Notes: generated by a model not told the origin, from the sequence alone. A DNA stretch of 46,547 bases from an uncultured Prevotellaceae bacterium (GCA_937902455.1 CALELI010000115.1:1-46547), one strand, 5' to 3'. Positions 26,703 to 35,836 are shown, numbered from the stretch's first letter. Numbers and translations are program-made.

Positions 26703-26840
26703 TGTATTAATAACAAGTAATATATATCTGTTAATAACAAGTAGTATGTATCTGTTAATAACAGGTGGCATATAGCTGTTAATAACAGATAGTATATAGC
26801 TGTTAATAACAGATAGCATATAGTTGTTAATAATGCAATG
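26703..26840. repeat. 24-bp direct repeats, six units, GTTAATAAC core
   Basis: After a first degenerate unit (26703), TGTTAATAA starts at 26729, 26753, 26777, 26801 and 26825, exactly 24 bp apart. Spacers match those of the array at 6941-7045, and the last unit again ends AATGCAA. Every full unit here has A at the central base, whereas every unit of the other array has T. Confidence 0.9.
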
Positions 26841-26980
26841 GTAATTATCCCAGTACTATCTGGCAATATTCTGCGGTCATAGTGATAGATGTGTGCGTCT
26901 GGGGGAAGAATTACGACTCGTCGCAATGATGACCATGACACCTCTCATTGCCGGATCAGAGACGAATAATTGCTTTTTTA

Positions 26981-27012
26981 TTTGGTAAATCGCACACTTA
27001 ATCTTATATTTG
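26981..27012 (+). promoter_or_regulatory. Promoter of the dGTPase gene
   Basis: TTTG at 26981-26984 and TATATTTG at 27005-27012 are 20 bp apart, a full match to the Bacteroidetes promoter pattern. It fixes the start of the gene at the ATG at 27040, because the longer open frame would begin inside the -7 box. Confidence 0.75.
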
Positions 27013-27039
27013 CACAAATTTAGGTTATTGGTTAAAGTT

Positions 27040-28380
27040 ATGAACTGGCAACAACTATTATCGACAAAGCGACTGGGAGATGTGCGCTTTCATGGACAAA
27101 GAAACGATGAGCGTACGGAATTTCTCAGGGATTACGACAGGATTATCTTCTCCTCGGCTTTCAGGAGGTTGCAGAACAAGACTCAGGTGTTTCCGCTTCC
27201 TGGCAGTATCTTCGTCCACAACCGTCTGACTCATAGCCTGGAGGTGTCGAGTGTGGGAAGGAGTCTTGGTACTGACGTCTCGCGCCGACTCATAGAGGCT
27301 CATCCCGAACTGGCAGGCACTCACCTGCAGGAGAGCGGTGCGATTGTCAGCGCGGCCTGTCTGGCTCACGACATGGGAAATCCTCCGTTCGGCCATTCCG
27401 GAGAGAAAGCCATTGCCACATTCTTTTCCGAGGGCAACGGACAGAAATACAAGAACGACATGACTCCTGCTGAATGGCAGGACCTGGTGAGGTATGAGGG
27501 AAATGCCAACTCGTTCCGTCTGCTGACTCATCAGTTCAAGGGACGACGCGAGGGTGGATTTGCACTCACTTATTCCACTCTGGCATCCATCGTGAAGTAC
27601 CCGTATCCGTCGACCTTTGCCGTGAAGAAACAGAAGTTCGGGTTCTTCCAGCCCGACAAACCGACGTACGAGATGATTGCCAGAGAACTCGGAATAGGTC
27701 CTTCACCACTTTCCAGCCACGATGAGAACGGGGAAGTGTACATGCGTCATCCTTTCGTGTACCTCGTAGAGGCTGCCGACGACATCTGCTATGAGATAAT
27801 GGACATCGAGGATGCCCACAAGCTGAAGATTCTCGGACTCCAGGAATCACTCGACCTCCTGCTCGGATTCTTCAGCGAAGAGAGGAAAGAGGAGTGCCGC
27901 AACACTCTCGACAAAATCATGGATGCCAACGAGAAGGTGGCATACATGCGTTCGTGTGTGATTGGAGCACTGGAGAAGGCATGCGTGAATATCTTCGTGG
28001 AAAACGAGGAGAAGATACTCAGCGGACTGTTCGAAGGTTCGCTCATATCGAATCTCAGTGGCGAACTGAAGGAAGGCTACCAGAAGTGCGAGGAGGTGTC
28101 GTACAATAAGATTTACTTCTGCCGCGATGTGAGCAGCATCGAACTGGCTGGTTACAAGATTATCAGCACTCTCATCGACCTCTATGTAGAGGCTGCAATG
28201 ACGAGCGAGAAAGCATACTCCAAGCTCCTTCTCTCAAGGGTTTCATCGCAATACAACATCACAAGCGGAACCACATACGAGAAGATTCTTGGAGTACTCG
28301 ACTTCATATCAGGAATGACTGACGTCTACGCTCTCGATCTCTTCAGGAAGATCAATGGGGACTGTGCATCAACGGTTTGA
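27040..28380 (+). CDS. dgt: Deoxyguanosine triphosphate triphosphohydrolase (dGTPase)
   Basis: 446 aa from the ATG at 27040. The enzyme splits dGTP into deoxyguanosine and triphosphate. The HD-domain metal ligands are seen as His65 in NRLTHSLEV and His110-Asp111 in CLAHDMGNPPFGHSGE; the third region has EAADDICYEIMDIEDAH. The length fits the family. The last 29 bp overlap tail-to-tail with the gntR gene on the other strand. Confidence 0.95.
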   Translation: MNWQQLLSTKRLGDVRFHGQRNDERTEFLRDYDRIIFSSAFRRLQNKTQVFPLPGSIFVHNRLTHSLEVSSVGRSLGTDVSRRLIEAHPELAGTHLQESGAIVSAACLAHDMGNPPFGHSGEKAIATFFSEGNGQKYKNDMTPAEWQDLVRYEGNANSFRLLTHQFKGRREGGFALTYSTLASIVKYPYPSTFAVKKQKFGFFQPDKPTYEMIARELGIGPSPLSSHDENGEVYMRHPFVYLVEAADDICYEIMDIEDAHKLKILGLQESLDLLLGFFSEERKEECRNTLDKIMDANEKVAYMRSCVIGALEKACVNIFVENEEKILSGLFEGSLISNLSGELKEGYQKCEEVSYNKIYFCRDVSSIELAGYKIISTLIDLYVEAAMTSEKAYSKLLLSRVSSQYNITSGTTYEKILGVLDFISGMTDVYALDLFRKINGDCASTV

Positions 28381-28720
28381 GTTGCTCGCTGAGTTCCTCA
28401 GGGCTGATTCCTAACACCGAGAGGCGGTTGGCAAGGTCGGGGAGGTACTCCCGGGCAAATTCCTCGCGTGCCTTCCTGAGGATTCTGCGCTTTGCTCCCT
28501 TGCAGACGAAGTAGCCCACTCCGCGCTGGAGGGTTATGATGTTCTCGCTCTGCAACCAGTCGTAGGCACGCATCACAGTGTTGGGATTGACCTGTATGTT
28601 GGCTGCATATTCACGTACCGAGATGATTCTCTCGCCTTCGGGATAGACGTCGGTCATGAGCTCGTCACAGACTCTGTCGATTATCTGTTCGTATATGGAT
28701 TTCTGTTCCTTGAATTTCAT
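28352..28720 (-). CDS. GntR-family regulator (YtrA type)
   Basis: 122 aa. An N-terminal winged helix-turn-helix of the GntR type (about 10-75; ERIISVREYAANIQVNPNTV) is followed by a short helical tail without a ligand-binding domain, as in the YtrA subfamily, which usually controls a neighbouring ABC exporter. Here it is the last gene of the ABC operon, 19 bp after the permease gene, so it may regulate its own operon. Its 3' end overlaps the end of dgt by 29 bp. Confidence 0.88.
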   Translation of the reverse strand: MKFKEQKSIYEQIIDRVCDELMTDVYPEGERIISVREYAANIQVNPNTVMRAYDWLQSENIITLQRGVGYFVCKGAKRRILRKAREEFAREYLPDLANRLSVLGISPEELSEQLKPLMHSPH

Positions 28721-28739
28721 AGACTTCAGTGATTATCCG

Positions 28740-29561
28740 TTAGTGCATGAAATGGCTGGTTACCTGCATCTTCCTGAAACTCCTGACCCCCCAGATGCAC
28801 AAGGCAATGAATATGACGGACGCGACAATCATGCATATCAGCATCAGATTGATTGCATAGTAGTCCTCTCCTCTCCATCTGTGATGCCAGACACAACTGT
28901 CGATGTAGTCAACGAAGGTTGTAAATATCAACGCGTACAAACAGGCTACAATGGCACTGATGTAAAATTTATTCACTTTGCAGCTCGACACGAGCATTAC
29001 TGCTGCAGGAATTGCATACAGTCCTAATAGCATAAAGATTCTATGATATATCAAATAAGGTCGGAACCATTCCGCGACACTAGGTATAGTAAACAGTTCA
29101 TTAAGTTCATGAATGCATTCTGCACATATTGAACCACTAGTGTCCACATTGAAGAATATCGGCGCTGCCTGGAAAACGATGTCGCACATCATGATTCCGA
29201 CTACCACTGACACCATCGTCACTGCATAGATGGCAAGAATGTGGTGAAGCAGCTTGCTGCCTTTCTCCACTGGAAGCCCCATAGTCAGGATGCGGTCCTG
29301 CTTTGTGCGGTAGGCATGAAGACAGAATGCCATAACGAAGAAAAATGAAAGATATATAAAACCCATGAAGAAGATGACGAACATGTCCTCTCTGGTAAAC
29401 ATTGTAGCCGCATTTTCTGTATTTATAATACGGTTTATAAAACAAACAAGGAATAGACCAAATAATCCAAAAGCAATTGCCATCCCGTATGTGAGATAGA
29501 ACCTGCGGTTCATCATCCAGTCCCACTTTGCGTAGGTAGTGTATCTTTGTATGCGTGTCAT
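28740..29561 (-). CDS. ABC transporter permease subunit
   Basis: 273 aa with about six predicted membrane segments (for example LTYGMAIAFGLFGLFLVCF, MFVIFFMGFIYLSFFFVMAF and YAVTMVSVVVGIMM). No enzyme motif is seen. It lies 5 bp after the ATPase gene and before the GntR gene, the usual make-up of small YtrA-regulated ABC exporters. Substrate unknown; such systems often answer to cell-envelope stress or peptide antibiotics. Confidence 0.75.
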   Translation of the reverse strand: MTRIQRYTTYAKWDWMMNRRFYLTYGMAIAFGLFGLFLVCFINRIINTENAATMFTREDMFVIFFMGFIYLSFFFVMAFCLHAYRTKQDRILTMGLPVEKGSKLLHHILAIYAVTMVSVVVGIMMCDIVFQAAPIFFNVDTSGSICAECIHELNELFTIPSVAEWFRPYLIYHRIFMLLGLYAIPAAVMLVSSCKVNKFYISAIVACLYALIFTTFVDYIDSCVWHHRWRGEDYYAINLMLICMIVASVIFIALCIWGVRSFRKMQVTSHFMH

Positions 29562-29566
29562 AATGG

Positions 29567-30403
29567 TTATCTATTTAGAATATGATTAACTTTTTCGCTG
29601 TTTGTCACGGATGCCTTGTAGAGAAGTTCCAGGTCAACAGGACCTTCAATGCCCGACGTGTTTTCATGTACTGCTGCAAATCCTCCTGCGCTCGGTTCGC
29701 TGTAGAGGGCATCATCGGTGAGCGAACTGGCATCAACCTCGCAGAACGACAGCCGTTCGGCGACCGTGGCGATGTCGGCATCAACGATGACATTGTTCGG
29801 TTCGATGATTGCAACATGCTCTATCAGGTTTGTCACATCACGCACCTGATGGGTGGCGATGATGATAATCCCGTCATCAGTAGCATGACTTGCCACCAGT
29901 TTGCGGAATATGGTCTTGCTCACGATGTCGAGCCCGTTCGTAGGCTCGTCCATGAGAAGGAGGTTGGCGTTCGAAGCAAGTGCAACGGAGATATAGACCT
30001 TCTTCCTGTTTCCCATTGAGAGGGCAGAGACATTCTGCCTGGCGTCAATGCCAAACTCCTTGAAGCAACGCTCAAGCAGTGCATCGTCGAATTTAGGATA
30101 GAAACCTCTGATGCACTTAATGAAGGAACTGATCCTCACTTTCGGCAGTTTCACTTCCTCGGGAATGAGGAACATGTCACTCATCAGTTCTGCCTTTGCA
30201 TCGAGAGTGGGGGCACCATTGTAACTCACTTCGCCTTGGCTCGGACGAAGCATTCCCATAATCAGATAGAATAAGGTGGACTTGCCCACACCGTTCTGTC
30301 CAAGCAGACCATAAATGCCTCCACGAGGAAAGCAAAGACTGAAATCAGAGAAATTCTGAGTCTTGGTTTTGTAGCCAAAGGATAAATTGTCGATTCGTAA
30401 CAT
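29567..30403 (-). CDS. ABC transporter ATP-binding protein
   Basis: 278 aa from the ATG at 30401-30403; the open frame can be extended to a TTG at 30427, but the ATG directly before LRIDNLSFGY is the natural family start. Walker A GQNGVGKST is at 35-43, a signature-like segment ALSMGNRKK (127-135) replaces the usual LSGGQ, Walker B LLLMDEP ends at Asp152-Glu153, and the switch His is His185 in IIATHQV. It powers the adjacent permease. LSMGNRKK-type signatures are common in YtrB-like exporters. Confidence 0.92.
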   Translation of the reverse strand: MLRIDNLSFGYKTKTQNFSDFSLCFPRGGIYGLLGQNGVGKSTLFYLIMGMLRPSQGEVSYNGAPTLDAKAELMSDMFLIPEEVKLPKVRISSFIKCIRGFYPKFDDALLERCFKEFGIDARQNVSALSMGNRKKVYISVALASNANLLLMDEPTNGLDIVSKTIFRKLVASHATDDGIIIIATHQVRDVTNLIEHVAIIEPNNVIVDADIATVAERLSFCEVDASSLTDDALYSEPSAGGFAAVHENTSGIEGPVDLELLYKASVTNSEKVNHILNR

Positions 30404-30458
30404 ACTGTTTGTCTTTTCTGTATCCAACTTTTTAGTGTATTAATGTCTTAAGACACCG

Positions 30459-30490
30459 CAAAGGTACGGCAAATATTTGAAACCACCAAA
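30459..30490 (-). promoter_or_regulatory. Promoter of the ABC/GntR operon
   Basis: On the minus strand TTTG (complement of 30487-30490), a 20-bp spacer and TACCTTTG (complement of 30459-30466) match the Bacteroidetes promoter pattern. Confidence 0.7.
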
Positions 30491-30582
30491 TATGTTGCAG
30501 ACTTTTTTCAGACTTTCTCGCCTTTCACGATTGCAGCGCAAGGGTGTTTTTTCTTAAAAAAACAAAAAATAGGGGCAGTTAT

Positions 30583-30677
30583 TTTGTAATTTTCTCGGTT
30601 TTCACTAACTTCGCAGAAAATTTATGATATCCTCTCACTCGTTTCTCCACCATAATGGAGATCGGGAGGGGTCTTTT
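30583..30677 (+). promoter_or_regulatory. Promoter and hairpin-bearing leader of the GT117 gene
   Basis: TTTG at 30583-30586 and TAACTTCG at 30606-30613 are 19 bp apart (one mismatch in the -7 box). The predicted leader of about 70 nt contains the hairpin TCTCCA-CCATAA-TGGAGA and outer arms CCTCTC/GGGAGGGG. This could be structural or regulatory; no known riboswitch was recognised. Confidence 0.5.
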
Positions 30678-30688
30678 GTGTACGTGTT

Positions 30689-33600
30689 ATGTTAAAGACT
30701 TACAAAATTACCAATGATGTCGTAGGTTGGCTGGTGTTTGCCGTAGCAGCATTCACTTATTGCAGCACGATTGAACCTACAGCGAGTTTCTGGGATTGCC
30801 CGGAGTTTATCACAACAGCAGCGAAACTGGAAGTCGGTCACCCACCTGGCGCACCGTTCTTCATGTTGCTCGGAAACCTTTTCTCACACTTTGCAAGCGA
30901 TGCAACCCAGATTGCCCGGATGGTCAACACCATGTCGGCCCTGCTGAGTGCGGGATGTATTCTGTTCCTCTTCTGGAGCATCACCTACCTCACAAGGAAA
31001 CTGGTTTGTGAAGACGAGGAGAAGATGACAGTGGGAGAACTTGTTGCCACTATGGCTGCAGGTATAGGCGGTGCATTGATTTACACCTGGAGCGACACAT
31101 TCTGGTTCAGCGCAGTAGAAGGTGAAGTATATGCTTTCAGTTCCTTCCTCACGGCATTGGTATTCTGGCTCATACTGAAGTGGGAGAACCGTGCCGACGA
31201 AGCAGGAAGTGACAGGTGGCTCATACTCATCGCCTACCTCGTAGGTCTGTCAATTGGTGTCCACTTGCTCAACTTGCTCTGCATTCCTGCAATGGTACTC
31301 GTGTACTACTACAAGAAGGCAAAGGAACCGAATCTGAAGGGCTCGATGCTTGCTCTCGGAGTCTCTGTCATCATCGTGGCAGCAGTGCTCTATGGCATTG
31401 TTCCGGGTATCGGCAAGGTAGCAGGATGGTTCGAACTCCTGTTCGTCAATTCATTTGGAATGCCGTTCAACACAGGTCTCTATATCTATCTGGCACTGCT
31501 CGTGGCTGCATTGGTATGGGCTATCGTCGAGACATCAAAGGGTGAGAACAAGAACAGGATGAACATCTCGTTCCTTACGAGTGTCGCACTCCTCGGTATT
31601 CCTTTCTACGGATATGGCTTGTCATGCGTGGTCATCGGTATCATCATACTGGCTATCATCGCTTTCCTTGTGTACAAGACTTCGAAGATTACCCAGAGAA
31701 TGCTCAACACGACTGTGCTCTGCATGGCTCTTATGTTCATCGGATATTCCTGCTACGCAGTCATCGTAATCCGTTCCACTGCCAACCCTCCAATGGACCA
31801 GAACAGTCCTGAGGACGTATTCACACTCGGTGAATATCTTGGCCGTGAACAGTATGGCGACCGTCCACTCTTCTGGGGACCTACCTATGCTTCTCACATG
31901 AACGTGGTGGAAAGGGCTGACGGAGAACTGGTGTACGAGACCAAGGAAGGTGCTCCTGTATATCAGCGCAAGGAAAAGGCTTCAGCTGATGAACCCGACC
32001 AGTATATAAAGGTAAGAAACAAGTTCGAATATGTATATCCAGCCAATCAGTGCATGCTCTTCCCTCGTATCTATAGCGACGAGAAGGCAGGAAGCTATCT
32101 GATGTGGCTCGGAGAAGTTACAGGAAAGACTGTCGACTACACCATCCCTACCCAGGGTACTCAGCAGGTTACCATCCCTACCCAGGCCGACAACCTCCGC
32201 TACTTCTTCTCCTATCAGCTCAACTTCATGTACTGGAGATATTTCATGTGGAACTTTGCAGGCCGTCAGAACGACATCCAGTCGAACAACGGATGGGAAT
32301 GGGGTAACTGGATTACAGGTTTCAAGTTCCTCGACAATGCCCGTCTGGGCAATCAGGACCTGCTTCCTTCCGACCTCAAGAACAACAAGGGACACAACGT
32401 GTTCTATTGCCTTCCACTCCTCATCGGCTTGCTCGGATTCTTCTGGCAGGCATTCAAGGGCAAGAAAGGCATCCAGCAGTTCTGGGTAGTGTTCTTCCTC
32501 TTCTTCATGACAGGTATCGCCATCGTCATCTACCTCAACCAGGTTCCCGACCAGCCTCGTGAGCGTGACTACGCCTATGCAGGTTCGTTCTACGCATTCT
32601 CCATCTGGTGCGGACTCGGTGTGGCTGCCATCTACGACTGGCTGAAGGGACTGATGAAGAACCAGAAGACGGCATCACTGCTTGCTGCATGCATATCAGT
32701 CGTGCCGGCACTGGCAATACCTCTCCAGATGGTCAGCCAGACATGGGACGACCACGACCGCAGCGACCGTTACGTATGCCGCGACTTCGGACTCAACTAT
32801 CTCGAGACTATACCTCACGATGGTGTCATCTTCACAAACGGCGACAACGATACATTCCCTCTCTGGTATAACGAAGACACAGAAGGAAAACGCACGGACG
32901 TGAGAGTATGTAATCTCTCATACCTCCAGACCGACTGGTACATCGACCAGATGAAACGCCCTGCATTCGAAGGCGACAAGCAGTCATCTCCTCTGCCAAT
33001 CAGCTGGACACGTCTGCAGTACACCACAGGCCAGAACGAGGCTATCGACATCAATCCGGTAGTGCGCCTCGAAGGTCAGTACATCAGCATGAGCGACCTC
33101 GTGAAGCAAGTCTATGCAGAGACTCCTCAGATGGCACGCGAGATCTGGGGCGACGACCCTTACGAACTCCGCAACGCCATCGACAAGTTCGTACTCAAGA
33201 AGGACATTCCTGAGAAGTACCAGGACCTCATCAAGGAACTCCCTGCCTGTCTGCCGAGCGACTCACTCTATGTCACTGTCGACAAGGAAGCCGTCATCAA
33301 GTCAGGCATGATGATCGACGGCGACAGCATCCCAGACAGGATGATGATCAACCTCAGCGACCGCAAGCGCGTGTACAAGTCATTCATGATGATGCTCGAG
33401 ATGATTGCCGAGAGCAACTTCAGCCGACCACTCTATATGTCGACGACAGTAGGTCCTGACAACTACGGCAACCTCTACCAGCACTTCGTACAGGAAGGTA
33501 TCGCATGGCGAATCACTCCGTTCACATTCGAGTCGAACCGCAAGCAGCAGACTGTCTGCGACAGCGAGAAGATGTACGACAACATGATGAACAAGTACCA

Positions 33601-34093
33601 TTATGGCAACCTCAAGAAGCCGGGACTCTATATCGACGAGACTACCCAGAGAATGTGCTTCACCCATCGTCGCTGGTTCAGTGTGCTCATCAATGCCCTC
33701 ATGGAAGAAGGCAACAAGGAGAAGGCACTCAAGGCCCTCGAAAAGTGTGAGGAGGAAATCCCTGCCTATAATGTACCTTACGACGTAGGCAACGGTGCTC
33801 TCGACATGGCAGCAGCCTACATAGAATGCGGACAGAAGGCAAAGGGCGAAAAGATACTCCAGGCTCTCGTAAAGAGAAGCAGGGAATATATCAACTGGTA
33901 CATGGCTCTTCCTAATCATAAGTTCGCTGGCTCATGCAAGGAATGTTTCTCTGAAATCAGTGCACTCGCCGCTATCCAGCAGTGCTACGAGGATTCCGGA
34001 GAGAAAGAGAAGTCAGAAGCCCTCATGCAAGAAGTCAATACCATCTACTCCCAGTTCGCACCGAGAGCAGAAGCCCTGGGTTTCCAGCTGTAA
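30689..34093 (+). CDS. DUF2723 / glycosyltransferase family 117 membrane protein
   Basis: 1134 aa. The N-terminal half has many membrane helices and the DUF2723 hallmark TASFWDCPEFITTAAKLEVG, with the acidic residues of the first loop (Asp and Glu in WDCPEF) that in related GT-C enzymes serve catalysis. The soluble C-terminal half includes FTNGDNDTFPLWYNEDTEG and TPR-like helices near the end. The family is now placed in glycosyltransferase family 117 and is typical of Bacteroidetes; it probably moves sugars from a lipid carrier at the outer face of the inner membrane (inference). The stop is 3 bp before the deacetylase gene. Confidence 0.9.
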   Translation: MLKTYKITNDVVGWLVFAVAAFTYCSTIEPTASFWDCPEFITTAAKLEVGHPPGAPFFMLLGNLFSHFASDATQIARMVNTMSALLSAGCILFLFWSITYLTRKLVCEDEEKMTVGELVATMAAGIGGALIYTWSDTFWFSAVEGEVYAFSSFLTALVFWLILKWENRADEAGSDRWLILIAYLVGLSIGVHLLNLLCIPAMVLVYYYKKAKEPNLKGSMLALGVSVIIVAAVLYGIVPGIGKVAGWFELLFVNSFGMPFNTGLYIYLALLVAALVWAIVETSKGENKNRMNISFLTSVALLGIPFYGYGLSCVVIGIIILAIIAFLVYKTSKITQRMLNTTVLCMALMFIGYSCYAVIVIRSTANPPMDQNSPEDVFTLGEYLGREQYGDRPLFWGPTYASHMNVVERADGELVYETKEGAPVYQRKEKASADEPDQYIKVRNKFEYVYPANQCMLFPRIYSDEKAGSYLMWLGEVTGKTVDYTIPTQGTQQVTIPTQADNLRYFFSYQLNFMYWRYFMWNFAGRQNDIQSNNGWEWGNWITGFKFLDNARLGNQDLLPSDLKNNKGHNVFYCLPLLIGLLGFFWQAFKGKKGIQQFWVVFFLFFMTGIAIVIYLNQVPDQPRERDYAYAGSFYAFSIWCGLGVAAIYDWLKGLMKNQKTASLLAACISVVPALAIPLQMVSQTWDDHDRSDRYVCRDFGLNYLETIPHDGVIFTNGDNDTFPLWYNEDTEGKRTDVRVCNLSYLQTDWYIDQMKRPAFEGDKQSSPLPISWTRLQYTTGQNEAIDINPVVRLEGQYISMSDLVKQVYAETPQMAREIWGDDPYELRNAIDKFVLKKDIPEKYQDLIKELPACLPSDSLYVTVDKEAVIKSGMMIDGDSIPDRMMINLSDRKRVYKSFMMMLEMIAESNFSRPLYMSTTVGPDNYGNLYQHFVQEGIAWRITPFTFESNRKQQTVCDSEKMYDNMMNKYHYGNLKKPGLYIDETTQRMCFTHRRWFSVLINALMEEGNKEKALKALEKCEEEIPAYNVPYDVGNGALDMAAAYIECGQKAKGEKILQALVKRSREYINWYMALPNHKFAGSCKECFSEISALAAIQQCYEDSGEKEKSEALMQEVNTIYSQFAPRAEALGFQL

Positions 34094-34096
34094 AGG

Positions 34097-34738
34097 ATGA
34101 TAATCGAACAACCAAGTAAGTGGCTGAGATGGCTCTATCCAAGTGCCATCTGGAGGATGAACCCTGAGGAGAAGGCCGTCTATCTCACATTTGATGACGG
34201 CCCTATCCCAGAGGCTACACCCATCATTCTCGACATACTCGACCAGTTTGATGTCAAGGCCACTTTCTTCATGGTTGGCGACAACGTGAGGAAATACCCA
34301 CGACTGAAGGACGAAGTGGAGCGACGCGGGCACCGGCTGGGAAACCATACATTCAACCACGTAGGAGGATTCGAGTGTACAAGCAAGGAATATCTCTGGA
34401 ATGCCCATCTGGCAGACCGCCTGCTGCGCACACACCTCTTCCGCCCACCAAAAGGCTGGATGCGCCCGTTGCAGTATCTGAGACTTCGCCGGCACTTTAC
34501 TATAATAATGTGGGACCTCGTCACACGCGATTACAGTAGACTGCTCAATTCCGACCAGATATACCGAAATGTGAAACAATATGCTCGCAACGGCAGCATT
34601 ATCACATTCCACGACTCTCTGAAAAGCATCGACAAGCTCCGCACAGCCCTGCCACTCTCCATCAAATGGCTCAAGGAACAGGGATACGAGTTCCGCGTGT
34701 TCGATACCGACCAGCAGCGAAGCATACACCTGAAATAG
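34097..34738 (+). CDS. NodB-type polysaccharide deacetylase
   Basis: 213 aa. The NodB motifs are present: TFDDGP (31-36) with the base and metal Asp33/Asp34; HTFNH with metal His84 and His88; RPPKG; WDLVTRDY; and ITFHDS near the end. The enzyme removes N- or O-acetyl groups from a polysaccharide or peptidoglycan. No signal peptide is seen, although the N-terminus (PSKWLRWLYPSAIW) could attach to the membrane. Translational coupling with the GT117 gene suggests that both modify one envelope glycan. Confidence 0.9.
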   Translation: MIIEQPSKWLRWLYPSAIWRMNPEEKAVYLTFDDGPIPEATPIILDILDQFDVKATFFMVGDNVRKYPRLKDEVERRGHRLGNHTFNHVGGFECTSKEYLWNAHLADRLLRTHLFRPPKGWMRPLQYLRLRRHFTIIMWDLVTRDYSRLLNSDQIYRNVKQYARNGSIITFHDSLKSIDKLRTALPLSIKWLKEQGYEFRVFDTDQQRSIHLK

Positions 34739-34830
34739 TGTAGAGTGTAGAGTGTAGAGTTTAGAGTTTATAGAAAAGCCAATAGCTAATGGCTAACGGC
34801 TAATAGCCAAATAAAACAATGGCTAACGGC
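34739..34830 (+). repeat. Low-complexity repeats running into the queG start codon
   Basis: Two kinds of repeat follow the deacetylase stop: GTGTAGAGTGTAGAG tracts turning into TTTAGAGTTT (34739-34769), then GCTAATGGCTAACGGCTAATAGC (about 34785-34807). The queG start region reads ATGGCTAACGGC, the same motif, so its start codon was probably supplied by the repeat. Confidence 0.7.
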
Positions 34831-35745
34831 AATACAACGTTAAAGAACGCGGCTCTGCGCCTGGGGTTTTCTGCCTGTGGCATTGCAAGGGCAGATGAGG
34901 TGGACCATGCCCATGCAGAGCATTTCAGGCAATGGATTCGTTCCGGAGGAAATGCCACGATGGACTATATGTCCAACTACGAGGAACTGAGGCTCGATCC
35001 CCAGAAGATGCATCCAGGCACGAAGAGCATAATATGCGTAGCACTTAATTACTATCCGGAAAGAAGACTTTCCGACAGCCAGTACCAGTTTGCCTATTAC
35101 GCCTACGGAAAAGACTACCACGATGTCATGCGCCACAAACTCCGGCAACTGGCATCCATCCTGCCGGCAGGCGATATTGAGCCACGCATCTGTGTCGACA
35201 CAGCACCCATACTTGAACGCTACTGGGCACAGAAGGCAGGAATCGGCTGGATTGGCCGCAACAGGAACCTCATCATTCCAGGGAAAGGCAGTTTCTTCAT
35301 CCTTGGCGAAATACTCACCGACATAGAACTCGAATACGACTCACCCCTCGACAGCCAGTGCGGCGACTGCCACCTCTGCACCAGTCTCTGTCCTGCACTC
35401 CAGTCACCCGACAGCCAGTTCCGTGCCGAGAAATGCTGGTCGTACCAGACAATAGAGAAAAATTCCCCCGCAACTCTAAACCCTAAACTCTCAACTCTAA
35501 ACTCTCAACCCTACATCTACGGCTGCGACCGCTGTCAGCTCATCTGTCCCCACAACCGCAATGCCAGTCCCACAACGGAAGAAGCCTTCCAGCCAAAAGA
35601 GCCATTCCTCCAGATGACCAAGGAAGAATGGCATAACCTATCCATAGAAAAATACCGTGAACTCTTCAACGGCTCAGCCGTCCGCCGAGCAAAGTACGAG
35701 AAACTACTCTCTAACCTTCCCTCACAAGGTAAGAATGAAGAATGA
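34819..35745 (+). CDS. queG: Epoxyqueuosine reductase QueG
   Basis: 308 aa. It makes queuosine from epoxyqueuosine in tRNA, using cobalamin and two [4Fe-4S] clusters. Cluster motifs CGDCHLCTSLCP and CDRCQLICPHN are intact, as is RICVDTAPILERYWAQ with the catalytic Asp. Between the clusters, residues 218-231 (ATLNPKLSTLNSQP) are encoded by a CTCTAAACCCTAAACTC repeat (35471-35512) like those between genes in this window. The frame is kept. In related proteins this linker has other sequence, so the repeat has replaced or entered it. The start lies in another repeat. Confidence 0.93.
   Translation: MANGNTTLKNAALRLGFSACGIARADEVDHAHAEHFRQWIRSGGNATMDYMSNYEELRLDPQKMHPGTKSIICVALNYYPERRLSDSQYQFAYYAYGKDYHDVMRHKLRQLASILPAGDIEPRICVDTAPILERYWAQKAGIGWIGRNRNLIIPGKGSFFILGEILTDIELEYDSPLDSQCGDCHLCTSLCPALQSPDSQFRAEKCWSYQTIEKNSPATLNPKLSTLNSQPYIYGCDRCQLICPHNRNASPTTEEAFQPKEPFLQMTKEEWHNLSIEKYRELFNGSAVRRAKYEKLLSNLPSQGKNEE
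35471..35512 (+). repeat. AACTCTAAA-type repeat inside the queG coding region
   Basis: Tandem AACTCTAAACYCTAAACTC units lie within the gene. The same unit occurs between genes at 35801-35836 and, in the complementary sense, at 34753-34769. In-frame expansion or insertion here encodes a Leu-Asn-Ser/Thr-rich loop. Confidence 0.8.
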
Positions 35746-35836
35746 AAAATGAAAAATGAAAAAGCGAGCGTGCTTCAGCCTTTCAACTATAATCTATAAA
35801 ACTGACTCTAAACTCTAAACTATCAACTCTAAACTT

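Larger units (their letters stand above)
26422..27039. other. Gene-free gap with duplicated promoter and composite repeat element
   Basis: From left to right: the second copy of the promoter-bearing repeat (26437-26584), the second 22-bp/24-bp composite element (26600-26840) with its tail to about 26880, and the promoter of the dGTPase gene (26981-27012). The minus-strand open frame at 26696-26941 encodes an octapeptide repeat only because 24 bp equals eight codons. Confidence 0.75.

Noticed and set aside
26696..26941. Minus-strand open frame with octapeptide repeats (LLLTAIYY)
   Set aside because: The repeat arises because the DNA period of 24 bp equals eight codons; the matching frame at the other locus stops inside the repeats, and the adjacent 22-bp array cannot keep a frame.
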